Shown here piece by piece: positions 11,790 to 23,570 of a DNA stretch of 47,410 nucleotides. Made by a program: the position numbers and the translations under genes. Where the stretch lies: assembly GCA_037447655.1 (NCBI GenBank), contig JBBHKE010000904.1:1-47410 (forward strand). The letters are read 5' to 3'. Each line of letters starts with the position of its first letter. Positions within the stretch are counted from its first letter, which is position 1. The notes beneath the pieces were generated by a model that was not told the origin of the DNA, did no database searches, and saw only the letters and a list, made by a program, of their open reading frames with translations. Source of the stretch: Zygnema cylindricum. Lineage: Eukaryota > Streptophyta > Zygnematophyceae > Zygnematales > Zygnemataceae.

Positions 11790-12550
11790 TTACAATGTCT
11801 AATGTTCAAAGCCCAAACTAATCTAAATGTCCAATGTCAAACGTTTAATGTCCATTGTCCATAGTCAAATGTCTAATATCCATTGTCCACAGTCTAATGT
11901 CCAATGTGAAACTTCCAATGTGCAATGTTCAATGTCCAATGTCAATCGTCAATGTCCAGTGTCTATTGACCAATGTTCATTTTTCACAGTCTAAAGTCAA
12001 ACGTTTAATTTACAATATCGAATGTCATCCGGCCAAATTCCAATGTCCAATATCCAATGTCAAACGTCCAATGTGCAATGTGCAATGTTCAATGTCCAAT
12101 GTTCAATGTCCAATGTCCAATTTCCACTATCCAATTTCTAACGTTGGATTTCCGGTGTCCACAGTGATATGTTTCATGTCCAATGTCCAATATCGAATAT
12201 CTTCTTTATAATCTCTATTGTCCGACGTCATATGTTCAATGTCGAATGTCTAATGTCCATTGTTTAGCGTATAATGTCAGACATTGAATGTCTAATGTCC
12301 CAATGTTAATTGCTGAATTTTAATCTTACAATGTCCAATTTATAGTATCGAATCTGAAATTTTCAGTGTTCAATATCCAATGTCCAATGTCACGAATTCG
12401 TTTCCTAAATTACCAATTTATAAACTTGAATATAAAATATATAGCGTTTAACATTCAATATCTATTTGCCAATGTTTTAAAATCCATATTTGAATTCCAA
12501 TGTAGCAAACTTAACATCTAATGTTTTACATTCAAGGTCAGATCTCTAAT
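11790..12550. repeat. Degenerate CAATGTC heptamer minisatellite
   Basis: Dozens of imperfect units of CAATGTC (variants CAATGTT, TAATGTC, CAACGTC) follow each other with slips. From about 11905 rightward the array is shared with the 17564 copy; the first part is unique to this side. Open frames of Met/Ser/Asn/Val/Gln repeats across it are not genes. Confidence 0.85.
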
Positions 12551-14150
12551 ATTAAGCTCTTAGTGGCCAAACATCCACAGCTTCAAAACTTCCACGCCCA
12601 ATTTTGTAACATTTGTTAATGATCAAACATCCATTGTCAAACTAAATTGATAGATGAATTGTTGGACGATAAAAGGTGGAAAAAATCGGAAACATCCAAA
12701 GCAGTTTAGAACTTGGAGGTTTCTAAGCAAAGTGTAGTACATTTACATCGCTATTAGAGATATTGATTAATTAGCGTTAAGACTTTATTTAAATAAACTA
12801 CAATAATGTATGATAAGTCACACTTAAGTGTCTTATTACTGGCCTTAGGCCTCTTCTTGGCATCACATTAAGCCTATGGTAATTAAAAGATGGTACAACA
12901 AGTGTTACCACATGCAAACTGGCCAAATGTCACATAAAAGGTTTCTAGAAGCAGGAAGTAACGGGAGGCCGCACCACCACCCTATTAACTAGTGCCTTCT
13001 TCCATCTTGGCGTTATTTAATTTTACGCGCCTCCTGCTCTAGAGCTTCAACGGCCAGCTTCATTTGGCCTCACAAAATTTCACTTAACGCGCAAAGCACA
13101 GAAGGGATATGTCCGGCTCTCTTCCTATAGAGCCAGGTGGCATTTTTGTTGCACCACTGATAAGCATATATACGGATATACTAGAAGGCCATCTATCTGT
13201 TTGCAGCGACATGGACCTTCCCCTCTGGGCCTCCATAGTTGAGGGGGCAGAGCGTCTTCCCTGACGAATTGTTTTGAGGAATTCGGATGGTTTCACAATT
13301 TGACTTTCAATTTTCAACGTTTTGCATGTCAGAAATCAACGACTCACAGTTTAGCTTGCAAATCCTTAATATGCTACTAAACCGTTTTGTTTGGTTTGAG
13401 TCAAACTGGACCTAAACGGGATGGAACCGAAGCGGGGCGACTTCAAAAACATCCGATTGAAAGAAAGCTGACGCCAAAAAGTTAAACTTTGTCGGCCATT
13501 TGATGTCATTTTGGTTTTGATAGGATCGACACTTAATCGAATGGCGTACAAACTTTTAAAATATCTCAATGACGAATCAATATTAAACTCAAGTTAAACA
13601 CCAACTAGCTCAATTACATACATTTAATGTTGACGGTCATAAAGTAGAAACAGGATATATATTCAAAAGTAGAATCTCACATTATTCCTCATACATTGCT
13701 TAAGATTGATTATACATTGATTATACATTTATTATTCTAATTCTCACACTAGCTGGACTTTTAACTTAGACGCCAAATTGAATCTCAAAATCTAACTCTA
13801 GAATTTTCTCATTGAAATTAGACGAAAATAAAGGTATGACGCAAACTGAACTACTATTACAAATGAAACTAAACCAAACAAAACGACATGCACAACGTGA
13901 CGTGCGACAAAACTAAACCACACTATATATGAACCAACATTATAACGTTCACATTAATTTCCAATTTGCAAATCCTACCATTTCCATCTCAATGTGGGAA
14001 TCTACACTAAATACTAACCGGACTCAAATTAGATCAAACATAGGTCTTATTTTAACAAATATATCATGCGTGGCAGCTTTTGCTAGCACACCAGTTGTGC
14101 CTCCTCGGGATAAGGATAAAATACAAATTCCAATTCTTATCCTTTAACAA
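11905..14150 (+). repeat. Left 2.25-kb direct repeat flanking gypsy pol (LTR-like)
   Basis: This segment is collinear with 17564-19810. It starts TGTGAAACTTCC and ends CTTTAACA, so it has the TG...CA form of an LTR, and the pol remnant lies between the two copies. Divergence looks like roughly a tenth of positions by eye. Against a simple LTR reading: no 5-bp target duplication is visible, no clear tRNA primer site follows (only a weak TTGGCATCATGC near 14167), and gag and protease are missing. It carries the heptamer array, a fragment of the secreted-protein gene and a module (about 13560-14040) repeated again near 20720-21120 and 23130-23570. Confidence 0.7.
13083..13265 (-). pseudogene. 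3' fragment of the secreted six-Cys protein gene
   Basis: Nucleotides match the last third of the intact gene (24356-24535) plus its 3' flank to about 12890. The match stops at a CAG followed by GGAAGACGCTCTGCC; beyond this the sequence is unrelated. The reading frame is broken near the stop codon. The fragment lies inside the LTR-like repeat, and its twin in the other repeat ends at the same point. Confidence 0.78.
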
Positions 14151-14159
14151 ATCCCATCT

Positions 14160-17100
14160 AGAAATTGGCATCATGCAATCAATTGTTTGCATCAACCCCC
14201 AGTTGAGTATGAGCTGGGACAGTCTTTAGTCGCGGATAAGCAGCTAGCATTTGCACAGGCAATAGAAGCCATTACCATCAACGCACCTGAAAAACCAACG
14301 TGGAAATTCGGGATGGGACTAACGGAACCAGAACACGAACAATTAGACAAAGTCATAAACCAACACAAAGACGCGTTCGCTTACTCCATGAAAGATCTAG
14401 GTCGACACACCACCTACAGAATGTCCATTGTCCTAGAAGATGACATACCCATATTCAAACCCAAGCATCGCCGGTCAGAAATTGAATGGGAAGCAGTGGA
14501 CAAACGATGCGCAGAGTTAGAAGAGTTAAGACTGATTTATAGGTCAAACTCCACCTTTGCGTTGCGTACCGTCATGCCTCGTAAAAAAGACGCGGAGGGG
14601 AATTTCCCAAAGTGTCGTATATGCGGGGACTATCGAAAAATCAATTCCCATACAATCCCGGACCGACATCCAATGCCTTTGGCGGAGGACATTTTTGATC
14701 AGGTTGGAGGGGCTAAATATTTCAGCATTCTAGATCTACGACAAGGGTTTAACCAAATTGTAATAGAGGAAAAAGACCGACATAAGACAGCATTTTGGGT
14801 AAGTGATGGGCGTTGGGAATGGTCAGTTATGCCCTTTGGCTTGAAAAATGCACCGGCCGTATTTCAAAAGGTTATGGACTCAGTTTTAGGGGGATGTAAG
14901 TTTTCCTGGTGTTACACTCACGATTTGATTATTGCTTGAGCCTCTATTGAGAAACACGCAGCCCATATAGAGTGGGTATTGAAGGAGTTGAAAAACGTGG
15001 GTCTCAAATGCCATCCGGCCAAATGCATCTTCGAGCCTTAAGGGGTACCATATCTGGGGCATTTAATCTCCTCCGAGGGAATCACCCCTCTAGAAGCCAA
15101 GGTAGAAGCGTTCAGTAAACTACCACCCCCCACAGATTTAACGAGCTTCCGTGCATTTTTAGGTTTGGCTAATTATTATCGGAGGTTTGTTCCTGGGTTT
15201 AGCACGCTTGCATCCCCACTAAATGAACTCTTGAAAAAATCAGTGTCGTTTACTTCGAGACACCCGCAGATTGAGGCATTTCAGGGATTAAAGAATGCAT
15301 TGTCCACTGCTCCCATTCTTCGTCCACCAAATCATAAGTTACCATTTTGCCTCCAAACAGACTTTGGTAAGCCCGGTATCGCTGCCATCCTAACTCAGCG
15401 TGAGCTTACAGGTGAGGAATATGTGGTGGCTTATGCTAGTCGAAGCAACAATCACGCCAAGTCAAACTAAAGTAGTTATGAAGGGGAGTGCCTAACCCCA
15501 GTTTGGGGGATTGTGCATTTCCGCCATTACCTTTATGGTCAACCTTTTACTCTTCTTACTGACCATCAACCATTGCAATGGCTCATGACCAATGACAAAC
15601 TATCAGGCAAGTTAGCCCGCTGGGCCCTCATTGTGCAATAATACAATATGGAGATTATCCATCGACCGGGGCTACTTAGTTTGAATGCCAACGGTCTTTC
15701 CCGAAACTCCTTACCCAATTCTGACGATAATGGAGTACGAAAAGATTTTGATGACAAACCTATTGCATCGCTGTCTGCTGAAGCCCACCTGGTTTACAAT
15801 TTTTTGGGCCCCACCGTGCACAAAACTGAACACGATCCATGGAGGGACAGCGCTCTAGTCTTATTATTTTCAACCTAGTCCTTCCGAACTGGCACTACAC
15901 TAGGAGAGGAAGAGCGTGTTGGCAAAAGAGCGCAAAATTACTTATGGATGGGAGGTTCCCTTATCCGTCTCTTCGCAGATGGAAGTCATCGGCATGTTCC
16001 TCGGCCGACGGAACGCCTATCACTTATTGATCAGATTCATATTGATCAGGGACATTATGGTACTAAACGGACTTTGAGTTTGGTATAGGCACGTTATTGG
16101 TGGTCAGCCATGCAAGCAGATGTTGTGGCCGTGTTACAAGGATGTAGCACCTGTGACCGGTTGCGGACCTCCTTCTCTAACCGTCAGACTACACTTCAAC
16201 CTTTGCCTATCCGAGGTCTTTTATACAAGTGGTAGTGTGATGTGGCAGGTCTTTTTCCCGTCTCGCGAAGGGGCAAGCAATACCTCTTTATCATGATCTA
16301 GAATTTCAGCAAATGGGTGGAAGTTGTGGCCCTCTCGCACAAAACTGCCAAACTCACCACCGCTGCTTTCAAAGAGTATGTGCTCCTCCGATATGGAGCT
16401 CCGGCAGAAGTCCTTACGAACCACGGGACCGAGTTCCGTGGCGAATTTCAAGAAATGCTGGACGAGGCATTGATCGATCTCTATCGAACAAGTAGAGATC
16501 ATCCCCATGCAGACGGTTTGGCTGAGAGGGCGGTGTAAACATTTAAGCAGGATCTGCGTAAACATTGCTTGGAGAAACATACTACTGTGTGGAATGAATC
16601 ATTGGGTTATATTGTCATGGGTTATCGCATGTCTGTACAGGCCAAGTTAGCAAATTTCAGTCTGTATTATGTGTTATTTGGTCGACAGCCATTGCTCGGT
16701 AGAAATATATAGAAAGCTGCTATTTTTCCTTTGCCGCTTATGTCTGATTATCTTTTTTTGGAAAAACTAACCAACCGGGCTTTGCTTTTTGTTAGGGAAA
16801 TTCCAATGGCCTTTGAAAACTTGCAGATTGCTCAACATCACGACTCCTTACGGTTTGCAACAACTCGCAGCGGCAGTTACCGGCCACAACAAAAACCCTA
16901 TTGGGTGGGGTACTATGTATATTTGCGTTGGCAGACATTTAACACATTTGACACGGATGTCTTGTCTCACATATTGAGGATCACCAAAATCGACTCCAAT
17001 GGTTTATTAAGCCTACAAGGGGCCGACACGCGGACTTTGCGGGAACATTCGAAAAATTGTGCTACCTGCTATTTACCTGATCTCTCTCACAGCATGGATC

Positions 17101-17310
17101 CGTGGCGGATGCCGATTACTTAGGCCACCGAGTGTCAGTTGTGTGGGCGGTCTGACGGAGAAACAACGATGCTTCTCTGCGACTATTGCAATCTAGATCC
17201 CACATTTGCACGCTATTCCGGCTGGGCAGTGGTTTTGCTATCGATGTCACGACCTACCGGCTGTTTTTCCCATCTCCCCTTCAGGCTAAGGAGCTTCGGG
17301 GGGGGGATTC
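14160..17310 (+). pseudogene. Ty3/gypsy pol remnant: RT, RNase H, integrase, PHD-like finger
   Basis: One frame carries almost the whole polyprotein, broken by point stops (for example at 14937, 15468 and in the integrase). RT is 14400-14990: ICGDYRKIN, FSILDLRQGFNQI, MPFGLKNAP; the catalytic YxDD is altered to CYTHD. The connection and RNase H lie at 15030-15600 (YLGHLIS, FLGLANYYRRF, TDFGK, EGECLTPVW, TDHQPLQWL). Integrase is 15980-16700 (GHYGTKRTL, CSTCDR, FSKWVEVV, and TNHGTEF where the second Asp is changed to Asn). After the integrase tail come CQLCGRSDGE and LLCDYCN, and in a shifted frame AGQWFCYRC, together a PHD finger with an internal deletion. Gag and protease are absent. A G-rich polypurine-like run lies at 17297-17307. 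Confidence 0.9.
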
Positions 17311-17396
17311 CATCAATTTTCCCTCTCTACCTACCAAACTTGTCGTTGTAGGATTCCATCATTTTTCCCTCTCTACCTACCAAACTTGTCGTTGTA
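17308..17396. repeat. 45-bp tandem duplication after the polypurine-like run
   Basis: GATTCCATCA...GTCGTTGTA is present twice in direct succession (about 17308-17352 and 17353-17396). The unit lies between the G-rich run and the start of the right direct repeat. The following 17397-17563 is AT-rich without features. Confidence 0.85.
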
Positions 17397-17563
17397 ATTT
17401 TATTTGTTTGTTTGTTTTCTTGAGCGAATTCATTAATATTTCAAATGTTATATATATTTTTTGTCCTCTGGTTTTTGCATACATATGTGAGGTCCATATA
17501 TTCTTTGCAACGCTAATTGGGTGTGATCCATGTTATTTCACGGTTGTATGCTCATGCACGACA

Positions 17564-19810
17564 TGTGAAACTTCCGACGTGGAATGTTGAATGTCCAATA
17601 TCAAACGTCAATATCCAATGTCTGTTAACCCATGTTCATTGTTCACAGTCTAATGTCAAACGTTTAATTTCCAATGTGGAACGTCATCCGGCCAATGTCC
17701 AATGTCCAATATCCAATGTCAAAATCTAATTTGCAATGTGCAATGTTGAATGTTCAATGTCCAATTTCCACTATCCAATTTCTAACGTTGGATTTCCGGT
17801 GTCCGCAGTGATTTATTCGATGTCCAATGTCCAATAACCAATATCTACTGTATAATCTCCATTGTCAGATGTCATATGTTTAATGTCGAATGTCTAATGT
17901 CGAATGTTCAGCGTATAATGTCAGACATCGAAGGTCCAATGTCCAATAGTTAAATGCTGAATTTAAATCGTCCAATGTCCAATTTATAACATCGAATCTA
18001 AAATTTTCACTGTTCAATGTCCAATGTCAAATGTCGCGAATTAGTTTCCCAAATTACCAATTTATAAAATTGAATATAATATATCTAGCGTCTAACAATC
18101 AATATCTATTTACCAATGTTTTAAAATCCATGTTTGAACTCCAATGTAGCAAACTTAACTTCTAATGTTTTACATTCAAGGTATTGTCTCTAATATTAAG
18201 CTCTCAGTGACCAAACATCCACAGCTTCAAGACTTCCACGCCCAAATTTTTAATATTTATTAATGATCAAACATCCATTGTCAAACTAAATTGATAGGTG
18301 ATTTGCTGGACGATAAAAGGTGGACAAAATCGGAAATATCCAAAGCAGTTTAGAACTTGGAGGTTTCTAAGCAAAGTACAGAACATTTACATCGTTATTA
18401 GAGATATTGACTCATTAGCATTAAGACTTTATTCAAATAAACTACACTAAAGTATGATTTGTCACACTTAAGTGTCTTATTACGGGCCTCGGGCCTCTTT
18501 TTTGCATCACATCAAGTCCATCGTTATTAAGAGATGGTATAACAAGTGTTACCACATGCAAACCTCCCAAATGTCACATAAAAGCTTCCTAGAAGCGGGA
18601 AGTAACGAGAGGCCACGTCACCACCATATTAACTAGTGCCTTCTTTCATCTTGACGTTTTTTAATTTTACGCGCCTCCTGCTCTGCAGCTTCAACTGCCA
18701 GCTTCACTCAACGGCCTGCTTCACTCGACCTCACAGAATTTCACTCTACGCGCAAAGCATTGATGGGATCTGTCCGGCTCACTTCATATTGAGCCACGTT
18801 GCATTTTTGTTGCACCACTGGTAAGCATATGTACGGATATACTGGAAGGCCATCTGTCTGTTTGCGCTGACGTGGACCTTCCTCTTTGGGCCTCTATAAT
18901 TGAGGCGGCAGAGAGTCTTCCCTGACGAATTGTATTGAGGAATTCGGATGGTTTCACAGTTTGACTTTCAAGTTTCAACATTTTGCATGTCAGAAATCAA
19001 CGACTCACAATTTAGCTTGCAAATCCTAAATATGCTACTAAACCGTTATGTTTGGTTTGAGTCAAACTAGACCTGAACGGGATAGAACCGAAGCCGGGCG
19101 AGTTCAAAAACGGTCGATTGAAAGAAAGCTAACGCCAAAAATTTAAACTTTCTTGGCCTTTTGATGTCATTGTGGTTTTGATAGGATCGACACTCAATCG
19201 AATGGCGTACAAACTATTAAAATTTCTCAATGACGTATCAATATTAAACTCATGTTAAACACCAACTAGCTCAATTACATACATTTAATGCTGACGGTGA
19301 TAAGATAGAGACACGATATATATTCAAAAGTAGAATCTCACATTATTCCTCGTAAATTGCTTAAGATTGATTCTACATTGATTATACATTGATAATTCTA
19401 ATTCTTGCACAAGCTGGACTTTTCACTTAGACACCAAATTGAATCTCAAAATCTAATTCTAGAATCGTCACATTGAAATTAGACGAAAATTAAGGTATGA
19501 CGCAAACCGAACTACTATTACAAGTGAAACTAAATCAAACAAAACTACATGCACAATGTGACCCGCGACAAAACTAAACCACACTATATACGAACCTACA
19601 TTATAACGTCCACTTTAATTTCCAATTCGAAATCCTACCATTTCCCCTCTCAATTTAGGAATCAACAATAAATACTAACCGGACTCAAATTAGATCAAAC
19701 GTAGGTCTTCTTTTAAAAAATATATCATGCATGGCAGCTTTTGTTAGTACAACAGCTGTGCCTTCTCAGGATTAGGATAAAATACAAATTCCAATTCTTA
19801 TCCTTTAACT
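17564..19810 (+). repeat. Right 2.25-kb direct repeat flanking gypsy pol (LTR-like)
   Basis: Collinear partner of 11905-14150, starting TGTGAAACTTCC and ending CTTTAACT, so the terminal CA of the left copy is lost here. It contains the heptamer array at 17575-18180 and the gene fragment at 18746-18926. Homology stops at the same place as the left copy, where copia-derived sequence begins. Confidence 0.7.
18746..18926 (-). pseudogene. 3' fragment of the secreted six-Cys protein gene (second copy)
   Basis: Twin of the fragment at 13083-13265, with the same CAG breakpoint. Here the stop codon equivalent (CTA on the plus strand at 18746) is intact. Frame disruptions elsewhere and the missing 5' two thirds make it nonfunctional. 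Confidence 0.78.
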
Positions 19811-20720
19811 AGTCTCTCATAAAATGGTACTGGATCTTAATTTGTTTTGATGACACACCGGATCCTTCACAAAAGCTACAATATTCACACTGTCTAAATA
19901 TATCTTCATACAATTCACTTAAAATCCTAATTCACTCAACATTTTTTAATCAAAACTGAAGATTTTTCCGAATGACATGCCACCATGTACTCCACTTCCG
20001 TTGAACCCAATCCAACGTAGGTGATTATCGGGAGCTCTATGAGTTTAACGCTCTCCTAAACAGATGTATGACTAGAGGAGGAATTTCACGTTTCAAAGTC
20101 ACCACTCCAATGAGAATCACATTACCCGAAGCAATCCATTCATTCCCAAACTAATTCAATGTCTAATCTAATGTCCAATCCAATGTCCAATGTTTAGGCC
20201 AATATCTGGGAAAACCCGCTTGACAGATTCTCAATGTTGCTTTTTTGAGGTTGAATGTACCAACTAATAATTTGAAACAGCTGCACAAATATTTGGTCAT
20301 GTCCCCAAGCTCAAATGGATTAAACATCCGATTGCCACTCTATAAGCGACATTAACAATTTCTTCATATTCATATTTTCGAAGCTGTAGATTCGGGTCAA
20401 TGTGTGTACTTAGGGTCTTATAACATAACAAATTACCGAGTAAGATCTTCTTTACAATGTTTTTATTGAATCAATGTAATACATCTGCATTTGCTTCATT
20501 CTGCATCATTCAATTTAGCTTTGTTCAGCCTAACCTTTCCAAACCTATTAATCTCTCACCAATAACTCATAGGCATCGTCCGTCGCGATGGAGAGGGTGT
20601 GTTCCTCTCCGTCTTCCACCCCATGGCTAACTCATTAGATCCTAAATGTGGAGCTAACCTTCCTCCGATACAAAATGATGGGATCCAAAATCAATCAGAA
20701 TGCGCACAAAATGTCAAAAT
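19811..20720 (-). pseudogene. Decayed Ty1/copia pol fragment (protease-like, RT end, RNase H)
   Basis: On the minus strand, from high to low coordinates: a protease-region remnant (about 20720-20520) related to that at 23120-22900, a piece of the RT tail near 20350-20290, and an RNase H region near 20200-19960 whose translation keeps parts of the STSGY and ALSSTEAEY-type motifs. Stops and shifts are frequent and most of integrase and RT is missing. A parallel copy lies at 21830-23120. Confidence 0.68.
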
Positions 20721-21300
20721 TTCTCAATGCGGAAATAAAATCAAACTCAAAGGAAACATCAACTAACTCACATTACATACATTAAACGCTCGTGACAATA
20801 AGTTAGAGACAAAGTATATACTCAAAAAAAAAAAATCAAACTATTCCTCATACATTGCTGACATGTTGATTTTACATTGATTATACAGTGATAATTTCAA
20901 TTATCTCACATGATTGGCTTTCACCTTAGCCATCAAATTGACAAGTCTAATTCTAGAATTGTCACATTGAACTTAGAAGCAAAATATGGTATGACGCAAA
21001 CATAACTAATACTACAAATGAAACTAAACAAAACGAAACCATATAAGCGGCGTGACCCAAGACAAATGTAACAATACTACATATAAACAGACATTGTAAC
21101 ATTGACATACACTCCAACATTCCATATACTAACAAGATATTGGGTTGTATATTTTGTATTTATGTTCTATTTCCAATTATTATTTTTTCAAATTTACATC
21201 CTTAGACTAAATAATATATTAGCACGAGGGTTCAAATTCTTGCTATTTTTTCTAATTCAGTTTTGAATGTCGTGGCTGATTTTCAGCCGTTTAAGGAATT
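20720..21300. repeat. Copy of a dispersed ~450-bp module and flank
   Basis: 20720-21120 aligns with 13560-14040, 19220-19700 and 23130-23570 (shared words TATGACGCAAAC, TTCCTCATACATTG, TCTAATTCTAGAA). Two of the four lie inside the gypsy-flanking repeats and two beside copia fragments. Function unknown. The remainder to 21300 is AT-rich. Confidence 0.65.
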
Positions 21301-21480
21301 AGCGTTAAGAGAAAAACAATTAGTGTCATTTTATAGGAAATCATCGACATACAAGGTAATGATTAAATAATTTCATCCTGTCCCTCTAACATAAATGGTA
21401 GAACCTGCACTACTTTCCTGAAAACCTTAAAATCCGCCGTGAAAAATGGTCGCTTTAACCTTAAATGGTTGCTCCTAATC
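21300..21480 (-). pseudogene. Short copia reverse-transcriptase fragment
   Basis: The minus strand encodes a remnant of the copia RT motif VKTAFLNGDLEE (here close to NVKATFLHG in one frame), followed directly by an internally deleted region ending near a degenerate YVDD site. The same deleted version occurs at 23760-23830 (partial) and 35610-35760, so all three derive from one already-deleted source. Confidence 0.6.
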
Positions 21481-21679
21481 ATGAATTGCAGCAAGCGAAA
21501 AAATTGTACAAATTGATTCAACATCGTGCAAGCAAGAAAATATTTGAGCTTGAACAAGCTGAAAAAATAAAAAAATCAATAAAGCTGGAAAACCATCGCA
21601 GCCATCAAAAAAATTGGGCATTGACAAATAAGATTACAAGGAGAGAAAACAGTAAAATGGTCCCACTCTTTATACTAAT

Positions 21680-21810
21680 TCTTGTATTAATCAAAGATGG
21701 TACAGTAAGTATTACCGCATGCAATAAGGCCAAATGTCACATAAAAGCTTGCTACAAGCAGGATTTAAGGCTAAGTCACTGCCCTTCCATGGGCCTCACC
21801 ATATCTCTCA
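21680..21810. repeat. Copy of the 3' flank of the secreted-protein gene
   Basis: AAAGATGGTACAGTAAGTATTACC and the following ATGTCACATAAAAGCTT match the flank downstream of the intact gene (about 24165-24240) and the equivalents near 12890 and 18530. No coding part of the gene is attached here. Confidence 0.65.
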
Positions 21811-21829
21811 CAAAATGCCACTGAATGCT

Positions 21830-23120
21830 AACATGTTTTGTCATTTTATAAAACACTGGATTCTTCAACAAAGCTATCCTACGCATACTATCTGACTAAA
21901 ATATAATAGAATTGACATAAATTCCTAAGTCTCCTAACCTTTTATTAATTAAATGGAAGTATTTGCGCATGACATGTCACTATGTACTCCACTTCGGTCG
22001 AACTCAAAGCTACCGTAGGCTGTAATTGGTTGCTCTATGAGATTGCTGCTTCACTCAACACAAATGCATAACCAGAGGTGTAATTTTCAGTGTGAAAGTC
22101 ACCACCCTTATCAGAAAAACAATACCCGAAGATCTCCAAAGCATTACCACTCCAGTAAACCAATCCCATGTCTAGTATTTTCGCTGAATCCGCAAAAATC
22201 TGCTTGACCAATTTTAAATGTTGCTTCTTCGGCGTTGACTATACCTTCTAACAATTGAAACAGTTGCTAACATGTTTTGTCCTTTTTAAAACACTGGATT
22301 CTTCAACAAAGCTATCCTACTCATACTATCTGAATAAAAAATTATACGATTGATATAAATACCTAAGTCTCCCAACATGTTCTTAATTAACTGGAAGTAT
22401 TTGCGCATGACATGTTACCTTGTACTTAACTTCGGTCGAACTCAAAGCCACTGTAGGTTGTAATCGGGAGCTCTATGAGATTGCCGCTTCACTCAACCCA
22501 AATGCATAACAAGAGGTTTTTTTTTCCGTGTGAAAGTCACCACCCCTATCAGAATCACAATACCCGAAGATATCTAAACCATTCCCACTCCAGTAAACCA
22601 ATCCAATGTCCTGTATTTCGGCAAAATCTCGGAAAATCTGCTTGAGCAATTCTCAATGTTGCCTCTTTGGCGTTGACTATACATTCTAAGAATTGAAACA
22701 GTTGCAGAAATGTCCGCTCGTGTCCCTACACTGAAATATATTAAACATTCTATTGCCTCTTTAGAAGGGACATTAACAATTTCCCCAACTTCAAGTTTGC
22801 GAAGCTATTATTTCGGGTGTGAATGTGTGATAAGGGGCTTAGAACCTAACAAAGAACCGAGTACGAATTTTTTTACAATGTTTTTCTTGACTAAAATTAA
22901 TACATCCAAATGTACGCCGAAATTTGGAGTAAATAATACATCGTTCAACTTAGCTTTGTTCACTCTAACCTTTCCAAAAATTATCTCTCACCGGTAACTC
23001 CATAGGCATCGACGGTCCAGATGAACAGGGTGTGTTCTTCTTCTTCTTCCACCCCACGGCTAGCTCATAGATCCTCAATGTGGAGCTAACCTTGTCCCGA
23101 TAAAGATTGATGGGATCAAC
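21830..23120 (-). pseudogene. Decayed copia pol with tandemly duplicated RNase H segment
   Basis: Reading the minus strand: protease/pre-integrase remnant at 23060-22780 (WTVDAYG and NDVLFTPNFG, matching the WIVDSGA and LxDVLYVPxL motifs), RT tail at 22790-22700 (ECLIYFSVGTRADIS, family form GCLMYLSxxTRPDI), then RNase H with TSGYAF and ALSSTEVEYIV motifs. The RNase H region is present twice in tandem, about 22266-22700 and 21830-22265, some 435 bp each. Integrase and most of RT are deleted. Confidence 0.72.
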
Positions 23121-23129
23121 AATCAATTG

Positions 23130-23570
23130 GAACGCGCGCAAAATGTTAAAATTTCTCAATGTGGAAGCGAAATTAAACTCAAATTTAACATCAACCAGCT
23201 CACATTACAGACATTGAATTCTCGTGACCATAAGTTGAAGACAAGATATGTACTCAAAAAAAGACATTCAATATTCCTCATACATTGTTTTCGGATTGAT
23301 TAAATATTGATAATGCTAATTCTCCCACAAATAGGCTTTTGACTTAGCCGCCAGATTGACAAGTCTAATTCTAGAAGTGTCACATTGAACTGAGACGCAA
23401 AACAAGGTATGACGCAAACGAATCGAATAGTACAAATGAAACTTAACGAAACGAAACGAAATGCGTAACGTGACTCGAGGCAGAATTGAACCGCACTGTA
23501 TACGAACAGCCATTGTCACATTGACATCAATTTCCACATTGAAAATCCTAACAGGTTTTTGGGGTAAATG
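23130..23570. repeat. Fourth copy of the dispersed ~450-bp module
   Basis: Aligns with 13560-14040, 19220-19700 and 20720-21120. It abuts the copia protease remnant, so it may derive from the 5' part of that element. No reading frame is conserved. Confidence 0.6.

Noticed and set aside
11900-19815. 5-bp target duplication around the 2.25-kb direct repeats
   Set aside because: The flanks TCCAA and AGTCT do not match, so an LTR element with intact insertion borders cannot be claimed.
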